Assembly (NCBI RefSeq): GCF_005876835.1 | Contig: NZ_PPSW01000017.1 | Coordinates: 1 to 64,000 of the forward strand | DNA length: 64,000 bases | Source: Pseudoalteromonas phenolica | GTDB taxonomy: Bacteria; Pseudomonadota; Gammaproteobacteria; Enterobacterales; Alteromonadaceae | Direction: 5' to 3' | In this document: positions 52,210-60,379 of the stretch, piece after piece | Position numbering within the stretch: the stretch's first letter is position 1 | Layout: every line of letters begins with the position of its first letter | Notes under the pieces: model-generated | What the model saw: only the letters and a program-made list of their open reading frames with translations | What the model was told of the DNA's origin: nothing | Databases searched by the model: none | Position numbers and translations under genes: made by a program

Positions 52210-54108
52210 ATGACAACAACAAACAAAAACTATCAGTCTTACTATCAAGACTTTCAACAGGATCCAGAAGCATTTTGGCTTAAGCAGGTACAAAAGCTGA
52301 ACTGGCACACACAGCCGACTCAAGGTGTCAGCCAATGCTATGAGCAACTTGATCATTGGTTTGCAGATGGTGAGCTGAACACCTGCTATTTGGCACTCGA
52401 TCATCATATTGAACAGGGACGAGGTGAGCAGTTGGCGCTTATTTATGACTCACCAGTCACTGAGCAAAAACGAACTTACACTTATAAGCAACTTCATGCA
52501 GCGGTTAGTTTGTTTGCTGGTGGCTTAAAAAACTTAGGGGTAGAAGCGGGCGATCGCGTGGTGATTTACATGCCGATGATCCCTGAGGCGTCTATTGCTA
52601 TGCTGGCCTGTGCCCGAATTGGCGCCGTTCACTCAGTGGTTTTCGGTGGCTTTGCCCCGCGAGAACTTGCTATGCGCATTGATGATGCCAAACCTAAACT
52701 GGTGCTTACTGCATCATGCGGTGTTGAGCCTAGCCGCATAATTGAATACAAGCCTATGCTGGACGAAGCACTCGAGCTTGCAGAACACAAAGTTGATCAT
52801 TGCGTGGTCTTTCAACGACCACAAGCTCAAGCGCAGTTACAAGATGAGCGAGATTTAGATTGGCTAGCCGTTCTTGAAAAAGCGTATCCAACAGATGCTT
52901 TACCACTCCCTGCAACTCACCCGCTTTATATTCTTTATACTTCTGGCACCACAGGTACTCCGAAAGGCGTTTTGCGCGAACAGGGTGGTCATGCGGTAGC
53001 ACTTAATTACAGCATGCAAACCGTTTATGGCATGCAGCCTGGGCAAGTATTTTGGGCAGCTTCGGACATAGGTTGGGTCGTCGGCCACTCATATATTGTT
53101 TATGGGCCGTTAATTTATGGCTGCACCACGGTTTTATACGAAGGCAAGCCCGTATTTACACCAGACGCTGGTGCATTTTGGCGAGTAGTAGAAGAGTATA
53201 AAGTGAATGCGTTGTTTAGTGCGCCAACGGCTTTCAGAGCGATTAAAAAGCAAGATCCTGAAGCCGAGTTATTAGCAAAATACGATGTGTCTAGTTTACA
53301 AAGGTTGTTCTTAGCAGGCGAACGGCTAGACCCGGCGACTTATGAATGGCTGCAAGATAAAACAAGCTTACCAGTGATTGATCACTGGTGGCAAACGGAA
53401 ACAGGGTGGGCAATTGCTTGTAACCCAGTGGGTATTGAGCAACTTCCAACCAAAGCGGGCAGTGCTACGGTACCCACACCTGGTTATCAGGTTCACATTC
53501 TTGATGTAGATGGCAACCAATGTGAAGCGAATGAACAAGGTGTGGTTGCGTTGAAATTACCACTACCACCAGGGTGTCTTACCACAATTTGGGGCAATGC
53601 CGATCGTTTTAAGCAAAGTTATCTGTCTCAATACAAAGGCTATTATTTATCGGGTGATGGCGGCTACATCGACGAAGATGGCTACTTGTTTATCATGGGT
53701 CGAACCGATGACGTGATTAATGTGGCGGGCCACCGTTTATCAACCGGAGAAATGGAAGAAGTGGTTGCGGCGCACCCAAGTGTGGCTGAGTGCGCGGTGT
53801 TTGCAAGCAAAGATACCCTAAAAGGGCAAGTACCCGTTGCTATGGTGGTAACGAAAGAAGGCTGTACCAAGCAAGACGATGAAATTGCCGCTGAAATTCG
53901 TACCTCTATTCGTGCTCAAATTGGTGCTATTGCGTGTTTGCAAACCATTCAAGTTGTAGAGCGATTACCTAAAACTCGTTCTGGCAAGATACTGCGCAAA
54001 AACCTACGACAGTTAGTCGATGGTGAGCAAATACAAGTTCCTTCGACAATTGAAGACCCTTCAGTGATTGAAGAGATACAAGCTCAGTGGCTTTCTCTAA
54101 ATAGTTAA
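52210..54108 (+). CDS. prpE: Propionyl-CoA synthetase (acyl-CoA synthetase PrpE-like)
   Basis: This is an AMP-forming acyl-CoA ligase of 632 residues. The nucleotide loop is ILYTSGTTGTPKGVLREQGG, the VDHWWQTETGW region is present as VIDHWWQTETGWA, the hinge block is SGDGGYIDEDGYLFIMGRTD and the catalytic lysine is in PKTRSGKILRK. REQGGH after the loop and the overall length favour PrpE over acetyl-CoA synthetase. It activates propionate (or another short acid) to its CoA ester. It is not next to the other methylcitrate genes. AAAGG precedes the ATG and a terminator follows. Confidence 0.93.
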   Translation: MTTTNKNYQSYYQDFQQDPEAFWLKQVQKLNWHTQPTQGVSQCYEQLDHWFADGELNTCYLALDHHIEQGRGEQLALIYDSPVTEQKRTYTYKQLHAAVSLFAGGLKNLGVEAGDRVVIYMPMIPEASIAMLACARIGAVHSVVFGGFAPRELAMRIDDAKPKLVLTASCGVEPSRIIEYKPMLDEALELAEHKVDHCVVFQRPQAQAQLQDERDLDWLAVLEKAYPTDALPLPATHPLYILYTSGTTGTPKGVLREQGGHAVALNYSMQTVYGMQPGQVFWAASDIGWVVGHSYIVYGPLIYGCTTVLYEGKPVFTPDAGAFWRVVEEYKVNALFSAPTAFRAIKKQDPEAELLAKYDVSSLQRLFLAGERLDPATYEWLQDKTSLPVIDHWWQTETGWAIACNPVGIEQLPTKAGSATVPTPGYQVHILDVDGNQCEANEQGVVALKLPLPPGCLTTIWGNADRFKQSYLSQYKGYYLSGDGGYIDEDGYLFIMGRTDDVINVAGHRLSTGEMEEVVAAHPSVAECAVFASKDTLKGQVPVAMVVTKEGCTKQDDEIAAEIRTSIRAQIGAIACLQTIQVVERLPKTRSGKILRKNLRQLVDGEQIQVPSTIEDPSVIEEIQAQWLSLNS

Positions 54109-54129
54109 CTTGCCAAATTTTTTTGAAAA

Positions 54130-54154
54130 GGAGGTTTTAATAACCTCCGTTTTT
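54130..54154 (+). terminator. Rho-independent terminator of prpE
   Basis: GGAGGTT (54130-54136) and AACCTCC (54142-54148) pair perfectly with a five-base loop and are followed by GTTTTT. It lies 22 bases after the prpE stop. Confidence 0.9.
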
Positions 54155-54211
54155 GCGCCCACTTAGATCATGGTCAATACTTAGTCAAAATAAAATTCGT
54201 GCTTGTTGACT

Positions 54212-55837
54212 ATGATAAATACATTAACCGTTCAATCTAGACTCATTTTACTCGCATGTATGCCTATTATTTTGTTTATAGGTGCGACGATTTTTACTTT
54301 AAAAGAAGTCAAAATTATCGTTCATGATTTGGATGAGTTATACGACCTTCGTGTCATCCCTATGCAAGAAATCAAAGTCGTGTCAGACGATTATGCCGTC
54401 ATTATCGTCGACACATTTCACAAGCTCAGAGGTGAGGTAGTCACTAAAGAGCAAGCCATAGCTGATATTTTAAAAGCACAAGAGGTAGCCCGAAAAAACT
54501 GGCAGCTTTATCTAAAAAATGTGACGGGTGCAGAAGAAAAAAAGCTTATTAGTTTAGCAGAGCAGCGTCGTGGAGAAGTGGATCACCTGATTGAGCAATA
54601 TTTATCAGAGATAAGAAACAATACTTTTAGCTCAAAAGATTATTCATTGTTTATAAAAAAACTTTATAGCACCTTTGACCCGCTTAGTGAGAGTTTTAAT
54701 GACTTAATTAACTATCAAGTAAAGCAAGCTCAACTGCTAAAAATCGAAGGTGATAATGAAGCTGAGAAGGTCGAGTTTTCACTTATTGCTTTGTCTGTAG
54801 TTATTGTATTTGCCATGTTGTCAGTAGGCTTCCTAATCTATCAAAGTATCAATGCGCCTTTAACAAAAATGGCTCAAACCATAGAGCAAGTTGTTAGAGA
54901 TACAGATTTAACGTTACGTGTTGAAGAAAGTGGCAATGATGAGTTTAGTAAAATAGCGACTGACTTTAATATGATGATGGATAAATTTCATGCCATGTTA
55001 AATCAAATCTCATCGGCCATTGAATCCTTGTCCGGCTTATCTGGTCAAGTCGCTAAATCTGGTGAGCAAATGGCATCTTCGGCTTTAGAGCAAGAGCAGC
55101 AAACCGCAATGATTGCACAAGCAATTACTGAAATGAGTTCAGCCATTGCTGAAGTATCAGAAAGTGCATCGCGTACCGCAACACATGCTGAAGATGCTGA
55201 AAATTTATCAATTGAAGGGCAAAAAACCATTGAAGAGAGTATTGGTGCAATTCATGAGCTCGCTGAGTTAGTGGTAAATAATGCTCAGCTAATTAATGAA
55301 TTAAACAATCAAACTACCGAAATCAATCAAGTTGTGATGATGATCCAAGGCGTTGCTGAACAAACAAATTTATTAGCCCTCAATGCAGCCATTGAAGCTG
55401 CGAGAGCGGGAGATTCAGGACGAGGTTTTGCGGTTGTTGCAGATGAAGTGAGAACGCTGGCACATAACACTCAAAAGGCCACTGAGAATATTAAAGAGAT
55501 GATCAGTAAGCTGCAAACTCAAGCTAATCATGCGGTTTCAGCAATGTCTGATGCTGAGAATAGGGCTTCAAAAAGTGTAGAAATGGCTGAACATTCTTCT
55601 CTAAAAATTCAAGCAATTAGTAGCTCTGTGAGTGAAATTGCATCGATGAATATTCAAGTGTCAACGGCCACGGAAGAACAAACCTCTGTTACGAGCGAAA
55701 TGTCTAATTCTATTGAAGTTTTTAATTTAAGTATTAATGAAATCTCAATGAGTGCTCAAAATAACTCAGTTTCAGGTGAAGAGTTGTCAGATATGGCAGA
55801 GCAATTAAAGCAAGAAATAAAACAATTTAAAGTTTAA
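54212..55837 (+). CDS. Methyl-accepting chemotaxis protein, 4HB type
   Basis: This is the second chemoreceptor of the window (541 residues), with the same layout as the one at 35711-37339: membrane helix, periplasmic four-helix bundle, helix (about 188-212), HAMP, then signalling coil with [20 protein letters not shown] and [15 protein letters not shown]. The ligand domains keep the segment VVSDxYAVxIVDxxHK, so both may bind a related compound. The ATG at 54212 is preferred to a TTG at 54203. The prpE gene is upstream but ends with its own terminator. Confidence 0.95.
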   Translation: MINTLTVQSRLILLACMPIILFIGATIFTLKEVKIIVHDLDELYDLRVIPMQEIKVVSDDYAVIIVDTFHKLRGEVVTKEQAIADILKAQEVARKNWQLYLKNVTGAEEKKLISLAEQRRGEVDHLIEQYLSEIRNNTFSSKDYSLFIKKLYSTFDPLSESFNDLINYQVKQAQLLKIEGDNEAEKVEFSLIALSVVIVFAMLSVGFLIYQSINAPLTKMAQTIEQVVRDTDLTLRVEESGNDEFSKIATDFNMMMDKFHAMLNQISSAIESLSGLSGQVAKSGEQMASSALEQEQQTAMIAQAITEMSSAIAEVSESASRTATHAEDAENLSIEGQKTIEESIGAIHELAELVVNNAQLINELNNQTTEINQVVMMIQGVAEQTNLLALNAAIEAARAGDSGRGFAVVADEVRTLAHNTQKATENIKEMISKLQTQANHAVSAMSDAENRASKSVEMAEHSSLKIQAISSSVSEIASMNIQVSTATEEQTSVTSEMSNSIEVFNLSINEISMSAQNNSVSGEELSDMAEQLKQEIKQFKV

Positions 55838-56027
55838 AAGCATAGATTTTAGTGTCACGGCAAAAAACAGAATATAAAAGTTTGCAACAGGAAAGTTATT
55901 GCCTCTACATGACGACTTGAGTTCGTTTTTCAGTGCTTTGTTGATGATTTTAAATGGTACAAAGTTTGCTAACTTTATCTGAGTACTCATTTTTAAATTC
56001 AGTCTTACGCTCAGATTAGGGATAGCA

Positions 56028-56690
56028 ATGAAAATTCATACTAGTATGTATACCGCTCAAAGCTTTAATAAAGCGCATTCAGCCTTACAAAAAGACAGTC
56101 CTGATAAGCATGACTCGTTTGCTAGTCAGTTAAATAATTTAAATAAAGCTGAAGAATATCAACCACAATCTGCCGTTGCTCTCTTAACAAAAAATCTACC
56201 CTTGTCGGAACAAGCAAAAGAGCTCTATCATATAGCCAAAGACAAAGCCTCTGAGCGAGTTGATGATACGTTAAGCGACAGAGAGCGCTCTATCGAAACT
56301 TATAAAGAAACCATGATAGAGATAATGGAAATGCCAATTGATGTAGAAATATTACCTTCAGAAATCAATGAGGCACTTATCTTCAATAACTTAGGTATAA
56401 ATTATCTTGATTACAAAGAGCTAAAAGTGCGCATAGAAATGCTTTCGTTGACAGATCAAGATATAGATGAAGACTCAGCATTGCATCGCTCTGATAAAGA
56501 GAAGTTAAGAAATATGACCGCTGATTTAAGCGCGCAACTACAACTGCAAATTGATGATTTATTGGCTGGCAAAGATAAGCCAGATGAAGAAAACCAGCGG
56601 CTCAATTTTAGTAACCAAATCAATACGCAATTTGAAGATCTCGGTCTGAATGATGTTGATAAATTTGATTTGCTAAAAAGAATGGTGTGA
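56028..56690 (+). CDS. Hypothetical cytoplasmic helical protein
   Basis: I do not recognise a family. The 220-residue protein has no signal peptide or membrane helix and is rich in charged and glutamine residues. Its first 45 residues look disordered (SFNKAHSALQKDSPDKHDSF). The middle and end are predicted helical, with LRNMTADLSAQLQLQIDDLLAGK near 165-190. It follows the chemoreceptor by 190 bases on the same strand and may or may not be linked with it. A strong terminator starts at its stop codon. Confidence 0.65.
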   Translation: MKIHTSMYTAQSFNKAHSALQKDSPDKHDSFASQLNNLNKAEEYQPQSAVALLTKNLPLSEQAKELYHIAKDKASERVDDTLSDRERSIETYKETMIEIMEMPIDVEILPSEINEALIFNNLGINYLDYKELKVRIEMLSLTDQDIDEDSALHRSDKEKLRNMTADLSAQLQLQIDDLLAGKDKPDEENQRLNFSNQINTQFEDLGLNDVDKFDLLKRMV

Positions 56691-56745
56691 TATGTGAGTG
56701 CTTCAAGCTGAGCGGCTAAAAGCACTCACATATTAATTTTGCTTT
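56691..56745 (+). terminator. Strong terminator between converging genes
   Basis: TATGTGAGTGCTT (56691-56703) and AAGCACTCACATA (56720-56732) are perfect 13-base inverted repeats with a 16-base loop, followed by TTAATTTTGCTTTTTT. It begins directly after the stop of the hypothetical gene and lies just before the end of sodA on the other strand. Confidence 0.85.
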
Positions 56746-56749
56746 TTTA

Positions 56750-57358
56750 TTAAACCGCAGCTAAGTATCTGCGCTCCACATCAGCCCAATTAATGACATT
56801 AAAAAAGGCATTAATATACTCTGGGCGGCGATTTTGATACTTCAAGTAGTATGCATGTTCCCATACATCTAAGCCTAAAATAGGCACTTGATTATCCATT
56901 AGTGGGCTGTCTTGATTGAGTGAACTGGTTACTTGTAGCTCACCTTGCTCGTTCACAACTAGCCAAGCCCAGCCGCTACCGAAACGTGTGAGTGCTGCTT
57001 TGATGAAAAGTTCTTTGAAAGTGTCAAAGTTGCCAAATGTTCTATTGATATCATCAGCCAGTTTGCCTTCATGTAACTGTCCACCGTTCTCAGACATCAC
57101 TTCCCAAAATAGACTGTGATTATGATGCCCACCAACATGGTCTCTCACTGCACCTTGAAGAGAGCTTGGTAGGGTTTGGATATTTCTTAATAACCATTCG
57201 TCACTCCTATCTGCAAATTCAGTGCCTGAAAGCGCTTCGTTTGCTTTATTTACATAGGTTTGATGATGCAGGGTATGGTGAATTTCCATGGTTTTTGTAT
57301 CGATATGTGGCTCTAATGCGTCATATTGATAATTTAGTTTTGGTAGTGTGAATGGCAT
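56750..57358 (-). CDS. sodA: Superoxide dismutase, manganese type
   Basis: This is an Fe/Mn superoxide dismutase of 202 residues. Metal ligands are H27 ([12 protein letters not shown]), the H in [12 protein letters not shown], and D and H in [22 protein letters not shown] call the Mn form because of [16 protein letters not shown] with Q in the position typical of SodA, and [20 protein letters not shown] lies before the ATG. It follows the orfX-like gene by 31 bases in an operon with a likely Fur box, as expected for the Mn enzyme that replaces the iron form when iron is short. Confidence 0.93.
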   Translation of the reverse strand: MPFTLPKLNYQYDALEPHIDTKTMEIHHTLHHQTYVNKANEALSGTEFADRSDEWLLRNIQTLPSSLQGAVRDHVGGHHNHSLFWEVMSENGGQLHEGKLADDINRTFGNFDTFKELFIKAALTRFGSGWAWLVVNEQGELQVTSSLNQDSPLMDNQVPILGLDVWEHAYYLKYQNRRPEYINAFFNVINWADVERRYLAAV

Positions 57359-57389
57359 TAAGCACTCCTTCGGTTTTGATAGATATAAA

Positions 57390-57884
57390 TTAGTGATAAG
57401 TCAGCGATGTGACGGAATAGGGTTCAGAGATTTTATCTAGCTTGTTCAGTAAATTTGGTGATTGAGCAAGATGCTTACGGATTGCAAATGAATGATGCTG
57501 TAGCTGAGACAAATGTTTTGAAAATAAATAGTGGTTTTCGTCTTGAGTAGTATTCAGTAAGCAGTGTCCACAATCACACACTACGTTATAGCCCTCAACT
57601 AAGAAGTCACAAGCAATTTCATGTTTTCCTTGGGCCATAGAAGAGTCGACTAAATTCAGGTATGACACAACAAGTGCTGGTACAAATTGATCAATCACCC
57701 AAGATGTAGGTGGCGGTGTATTTGAAGTTATGAAACCACCAATATCAGCTAAGTGTTCTAAGCTATCTTGGTATAATTTGTCCGCAGTAATATAGCGATT
57801 GTTTTCGAATGCGTTGTTACCTTCGCATATTGTATTTTGCCAAGTGAGCATAGCCTGTTGGATCAGCGTGTTATTGGTATCCAT
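57390..57884 (-). CDS. orfX-like hypothetical protein of the sodA operon
   Basis: This 164-residue helical cytoplasmic protein looks like the TPR-like helper (orfX) encoded before sodA in other gammaproteobacteria. The beginning ([20 protein letters not shown], with [15 protein letters not shown]) is a TPR-like helix pair. A cysteine knuckle CDCGHC lies at about 110-115 and could bind metal. The ATG at 57884 is taken because a longer frame to 57953 would run through the Fur box. Its role is unknown; help in metal supply to SodA is only a guess. Confidence 0.75.
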   Translation of the reverse strand: MDTNNTLIQQAMLTWQNTICEGNNAFENNRYITADKLYQDSLEHLADIGGFITSNTPPPTSWVIDQFVPALVVSYLNLVDSSMAQGKHEIACDFLVEGYNVVCDCGHCLLNTTQDENHYLFSKHLSQLQHHSFAIRKHLAQSPNLLNKLDKISEPYSVTSLTYH

Positions 57885-57907
57885 AAGTAAATATATAAAA
57901 TACAATT

Positions 57908-57926
57908 GAAAATGATTGTTATTTAT
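57908..57926 (-). promoter_or_regulatory. Probable Fur box of the orfX-sodA operon
   Basis: The bases GAAAATGATTGTTATTTAT (plus strand) match the 19-base Fur consensus at 12 positions in this orientation and 13 in the other. It lies 24 bases upstream of the orfX start, where a repressor would block transcription. Iron-controlled orfX-sodA operons are known in pseudomonads. Confidence 0.65.
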
Positions 57927-58020
57927 ATTTGATCTTTTCAGCTTTATTGTCAAAGTGAAATTACTTATAGGGCATAAATTTATATTTAATAACTTGAATT
58001 AAAGGAGGGAGATCACAATT

Positions 58021-58045
58021 AAGTTGATTATGTATTAATCAACTT
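58021..58045 (+). promoter_or_regulatory. Perfect 10-base palindrome upstream of a small membrane protein gene
   Basis: AAGTTGATTA (58021-58030), loop TGTAT and TAATCAACTT (58036-58045) form a perfect inverted repeat ending 13 bases before the start codon. AAAGGAGGG lies just upstream at about 58001-58009. It could be a repressor operator or an RNA hairpin that affects translation. It is not a normal terminator, since no gene ends in front of it on this strand. Confidence 0.65.
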
Positions 58046-58058
58046 TTAGGTAGTTAAA

Positions 58059-58286
58059 ATGGATTTTTTAACCATTGGGTTAGGAGTTTTAATTATTTTA
58101 CTGTTTGTTTTTTTGGGAAGAAGAGCGACAATATGGGCTAAGAAAATGCCTAAAGGCGCCTATTTATTTATGGCACTCATGCCGCTGATTTCATTGTTTC
58201 CAATTCCACCACCGGCATTTAAAAACGTGGCTAAAGCAAAGCAAGAGCAACCCAAACGTAAAGAAGATAACGGCGATGATAAATAG
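58059..58286 (+). CDS. Small membrane protein of unknown function
   Basis: The 75-residue protein has two hydrophobic segments (LTIGLGVLIILLFVFLG and AYLFMALMPLISLFPIPPP) and a strongly charged tail (AKQEQPKRKEDNGDDK). I know no family. A perfect palindrome precedes it, and it is divergent from the Fur-boxed orfX-sodA operon with about 175 bases between. Real coding is supported by the membrane pattern and by normal codon use. A clear ribosome site is missing directly before the ATG (only AGG at 58048-58050). Confidence 0.65.
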   Translation: MDFLTIGLGVLIILLFVFLGRRATIWAKKMPKGAYLFMALMPLISLFPIPPPAFKNVAKAKQEQPKRKEDNGDDK

Positions 58287-58367
58287 CAGAGTAAGGTTCA
58301 TTTGCATTATTTTAGTGTCATCAGCCTTGCCGCTAGCTCTGAGAGCATAACCCTAATTAACAGCCTA

Positions 58368-59129
58368 TTAGACGAGGTTCAGAGGCTTAAACGAACCTTG
58401 TTGTTTAATAGATGACAGGGTATTTTCTAAGTGGGCGAGCATATTATCGTAAACAAAATTACCCATTGAAATACGTTTCACACCGAGTTGTTGCAGTAGG
58501 CCAAAGCTGGCTAGTTCTGGCATACACATTATATTGAGTGGCAAATTGCAGTGCGCTACGAGTTTTCTTATATCGTCAAGCGCGGTTAAACAAGGTAAGA
58601 AGATACCATCGGCCCCTGCGTCTTCGTACAGGCTAATTCTCTCTATTGTTTCGGGTAAAGCGGTGGCTGCATCTACAATATAAGTATCTGAGCGGACGTT
58701 TATAAACATTTCAATTTTAGCGTTATTCAAATGTGCTTTAATTTGCGACAGTTTCTCACTGAAATCATGTTTACCGACTAAAGATCTGCGGCCATTGATT
58801 AATTGGCTGTCTTCGATATTAATACCCACCACTCCTAACTTTGCCAGTTTTGCAATGTTATCTACAATCTCTTGTGGCGTGTCAGCATAACCAGCTTCTA
58901 TATCCACACTAAGTGGTAATGTGGTCACTTCTGATATTTGCTTTACGACCGCTAATAATTTTTCATAACAGATGTTGTGACCATCGGTTTTTCCTAGTGA
59001 CGTCGCAATAGCTGCACTTGATGTGCCGATTGCCAGATAGCCAAGTTTGTCGGCAATGATAGCGCTCGCTGCATCCCATACATTACAAAGAATAAGAGGC
59101 GTCTCTTGGTGATGTAATTCTTTAAACAT
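58368..59129 (-). CDS. Isocitrate lyase/PEP mutase superfamily protein
   Basis: This is a 253-residue TIM-barrel enzyme of the ICL/PEPM family: LCNVWDAASAIIADKLGY at the start, SVDIEAGYADTPQEIVDNI (metal-site D and E), GINIEDSQLING and ADGIFLPCLTALDDI. The catalytic KRCG-type loop of isocitrate lyase is replaced by GKHDF, as in the oxaloacetate-decarboxylase or phosphonomutase-like members. The precise reaction is not decided. AGGA precedes the ATG. Confidence 0.88.
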   Translation of the reverse strand: MFKELHHQETPLILCNVWDAASAIIADKLGYLAIGTSSAAIATSLGKTDGHNICYEKLLAVVKQISEVTTLPLSVDIEAGYADTPQEIVDNIAKLAKLGVVGINIEDSQLINGRRSLVGKHDFSEKLSQIKAHLNNAKIEMFINVRSDTYIVDAATALPETIERISLYEDAGADGIFLPCLTALDDIRKLVAHCNLPLNIMCMPELASFGLLQQLGVKRISMGNFVYDNMLAHLENTLSSIKQQGSFKPLNLV

Positions 59130-59229
59130 AATACGTTCCTAGTGTGGCTTTAGTTAACGAGGTAAATATTAAATTTAACGATATATTTTTACTCGACAGT
59201 TTCGGAACTGAATGTTCGCATTATTTTTT

Positions 59230-59278
59230 CAGCTTTCAGCTTTCAGCTTTCAGCTTTCAGCTTTCAGCTTTCAGCTTT
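59230..59278. repeat. Heptamer tandem repeat (CAGCTTT)x7
   Basis: Seven perfect copies of CAGCTTT run from 59230 to 59278 and are flanked by T runs. The array lies about 230 bases before the VOC gene and 100 bases upstream of the PEP-mutase start. The unit is a near copy of the TACAGCT array at the left end of the window. Open frames across it give a repetitive SAFSFQL-like peptide that I do not regard as coding. Confidence 0.9.
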
Positions 59279-59399
59279 TTATCCATCAATTTTTTCAATC
59301 ATACCAATCGGAAAATTTACACTTTACCTCAAGTTAACTTGAGCTTTTAAAGTGGCTTCATCAAATCAACAGATAAAAAAATATCAAAGGATGAAGACA

Positions 59400-59504
59400 A
59401 TGAAGCACACAACAAAGCACACAACAATAATCGAAAGAATCACGCAATTTTTTAACGCAGCAGCTTTTCACGCCGTTTTTAACCAAACTATGGCTAACAA
59501 GTAA
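59400..59504 (+). CDS. Possible 34-residue small protein before the VOC gene
   Basis: A short open frame starts with ATG at 59400 (AAAGG ten bases upstream; another in-frame ATG at 59391) and ends 10 bases before the VOC start codon. It encodes KHTTKHTT, then ERITQFFNAAAFHAVF and an NQTMANK end, an amphipathic helix pattern. The repeat KHTTKHTT comes from a perfect 12-base tandem duplication (AAGCACACAACA twice, 59403-59426). It may be a leader or small protein co-translated with the VOC gene. Too short for firm proof. Confidence 0.4.
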   Translation: MKHTTKHTTIIERITQFFNAAAFHAVFNQTMANK

Positions 59505-59514
59505 GGAGCGCATT

Positions 59515-59928
59515 ATGTATTTAGAACATGTAAATTTAGTCGTCAGCAATATCGAACGTTCACTCAAGTTTTATCAGGCAGCATTTCCACATTGGTTTAT
59601 TCGCAGCAAAGGTGAGGGAGAATGGTATGGAAAACAGCGTACGTGGGTACATTTTGGCGATGATTACCATTATTTAGCCATGAGCGACCACGGTGAAGGT
59701 GACAACCGTAGGCTTGAAGGGCATCAAGTGGGTCTCGCGCACTTTGCGTATGTTGTTAAGAATATCGAGGCGCTTGCAAAAAGAATGTTAGCAGCAGGGT
59801 TTGAAATAGATAAGGTTGGCAGTGACCATCCATTTAGAAAAAACCTTTATTTCATTGACCCAGACGGTTTTGAAGTGGAATTTGTAGAGTATTTATCTGA
59901 TCTACCGAATGAACGAAACTCAGATTAA
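59515..59928 (+). CDS. VOC/glyoxalase-fold protein
   Basis: This is a 137-residue vicinal-oxygen-chelate protein. It starts EHVNLVVSNIERSLKFYQ, has HQVGLAHFAYVVKNIEALAK in the middle and ends FIDPDGFEVEFVEY, which keep the H and E expected for a metal centre (H in EHVN and AHF, E in EVEF). It could be a glyoxalase, dioxygenase or resistance-type protein; the substrate cannot be told. AAGGAG lies seven bases before the ATG. A hairpin terminator follows. Confidence 0.88.
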   Translation: MYLEHVNLVVSNIERSLKFYQAAFPHWFIRSKGEGEWYGKQRTWVHFGDDYHYLAMSDHGEGDNRRLEGHQVGLAHFAYVVKNIEALAKRMLAAGFEIDKVGSDHPFRKNLYFIDPDGFEVEFVEYLSDLPNERNSD

Positions 59929-59940
59929 TTTTGTGTAATA

Positions 59941-59965
59941 GGCATATATTATATATATGCCTTAA
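59941..59965 (+). terminator. Terminator hairpin after the VOC gene
   Basis: GGCATATAT, loop TAT and ATATATGCC form a perfect 9-base stem followed by TTAATTTT. It overlaps the last codons of the HIT gene on the opposite strand. Confidence 0.75.
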
Positions 59966-60368
59966 TTTTCTCCGCGACTTTTTCTATATGCTCCGGCTTA
60001 GCTTTCACTTCAGCGTGGGCTTTTAAGCCGTGTAATGAACCAGGAATGATATGAAAGTGAAAGTGTGGCACAGTTTGGCCTGCGGCATTGCCATTATGCT
60101 GCACAATCGAAGTACCTTGCACGTTTAGTGCTTGCTCAACGGCCTTACCTACCTTCTGTACTGTTTTCATACATGCCAGTGCGGCTTGATCTGTGAGGTC
60201 GTAAATCGTTGTAGCAGCTTGTTTTGGAATAACCAGAGCATGTCCTTCTTTTTGCGGCATGATATCCATAAAAGCAAGCGTATAGTCGTCTTCAAATAAT
60301 TTAATGCAAGGGGCTTGGCCTTTTAAAATCTTCGCAAAGATATTATTTGCTTGGTATTGATCTTTCAT
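59949..60368 (-). CDS. HIT-family (histidine triad) hydrolase
   Basis: This is a 139-residue nucleotide-binding protein with the triad motif HFHFHIIP in NGNAAGQTVPHFHFHIIP and the early segment FAKILKGQAPCIKLFEDDY. HIT hydrolases of this branch act on AMP-lysine or similar nucleotide conjugates. The physiological substrate is unknown. The gene overlaps the terminator of the VOC gene at its 3' end. The membrane protein gene lies 11 bases upstream on the same strand, so the two are probably one transcript. Confidence 0.93.
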   Translation of the reverse strand: MKDQYQANNIFAKILKGQAPCIKLFEDDYTLAFMDIMPQKEGHALVIPKQAATTIYDLTDQAALACMKTVQKVGKAVEQALNVQGTSIVQHNGNAAGQTVPHFHFHIIPGSLHGLKAHAEVKAKPEHIEKVAEKIKAYI

Positions 60369-60379
60369 TTTTGCCTCGG

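Noticed and set aside
56750..57358. Iron-type superoxide dismutase (sodB)
   Set aside because: Residue pattern (NGGQ, NQDSPL), operon with an orfX-like gene and a Fur box fit the manganese type better.
59230..59278. CRISPR-like array
   Set aside because: The units are seven bases long without spacers and no cas gene is present in the window.
59144..59350. Open frame across the heptamer repeat (SAFSFQL-type peptide)
   Set aside because: The protein pattern is only the translation of the tandem repeat, with no ribosome site.
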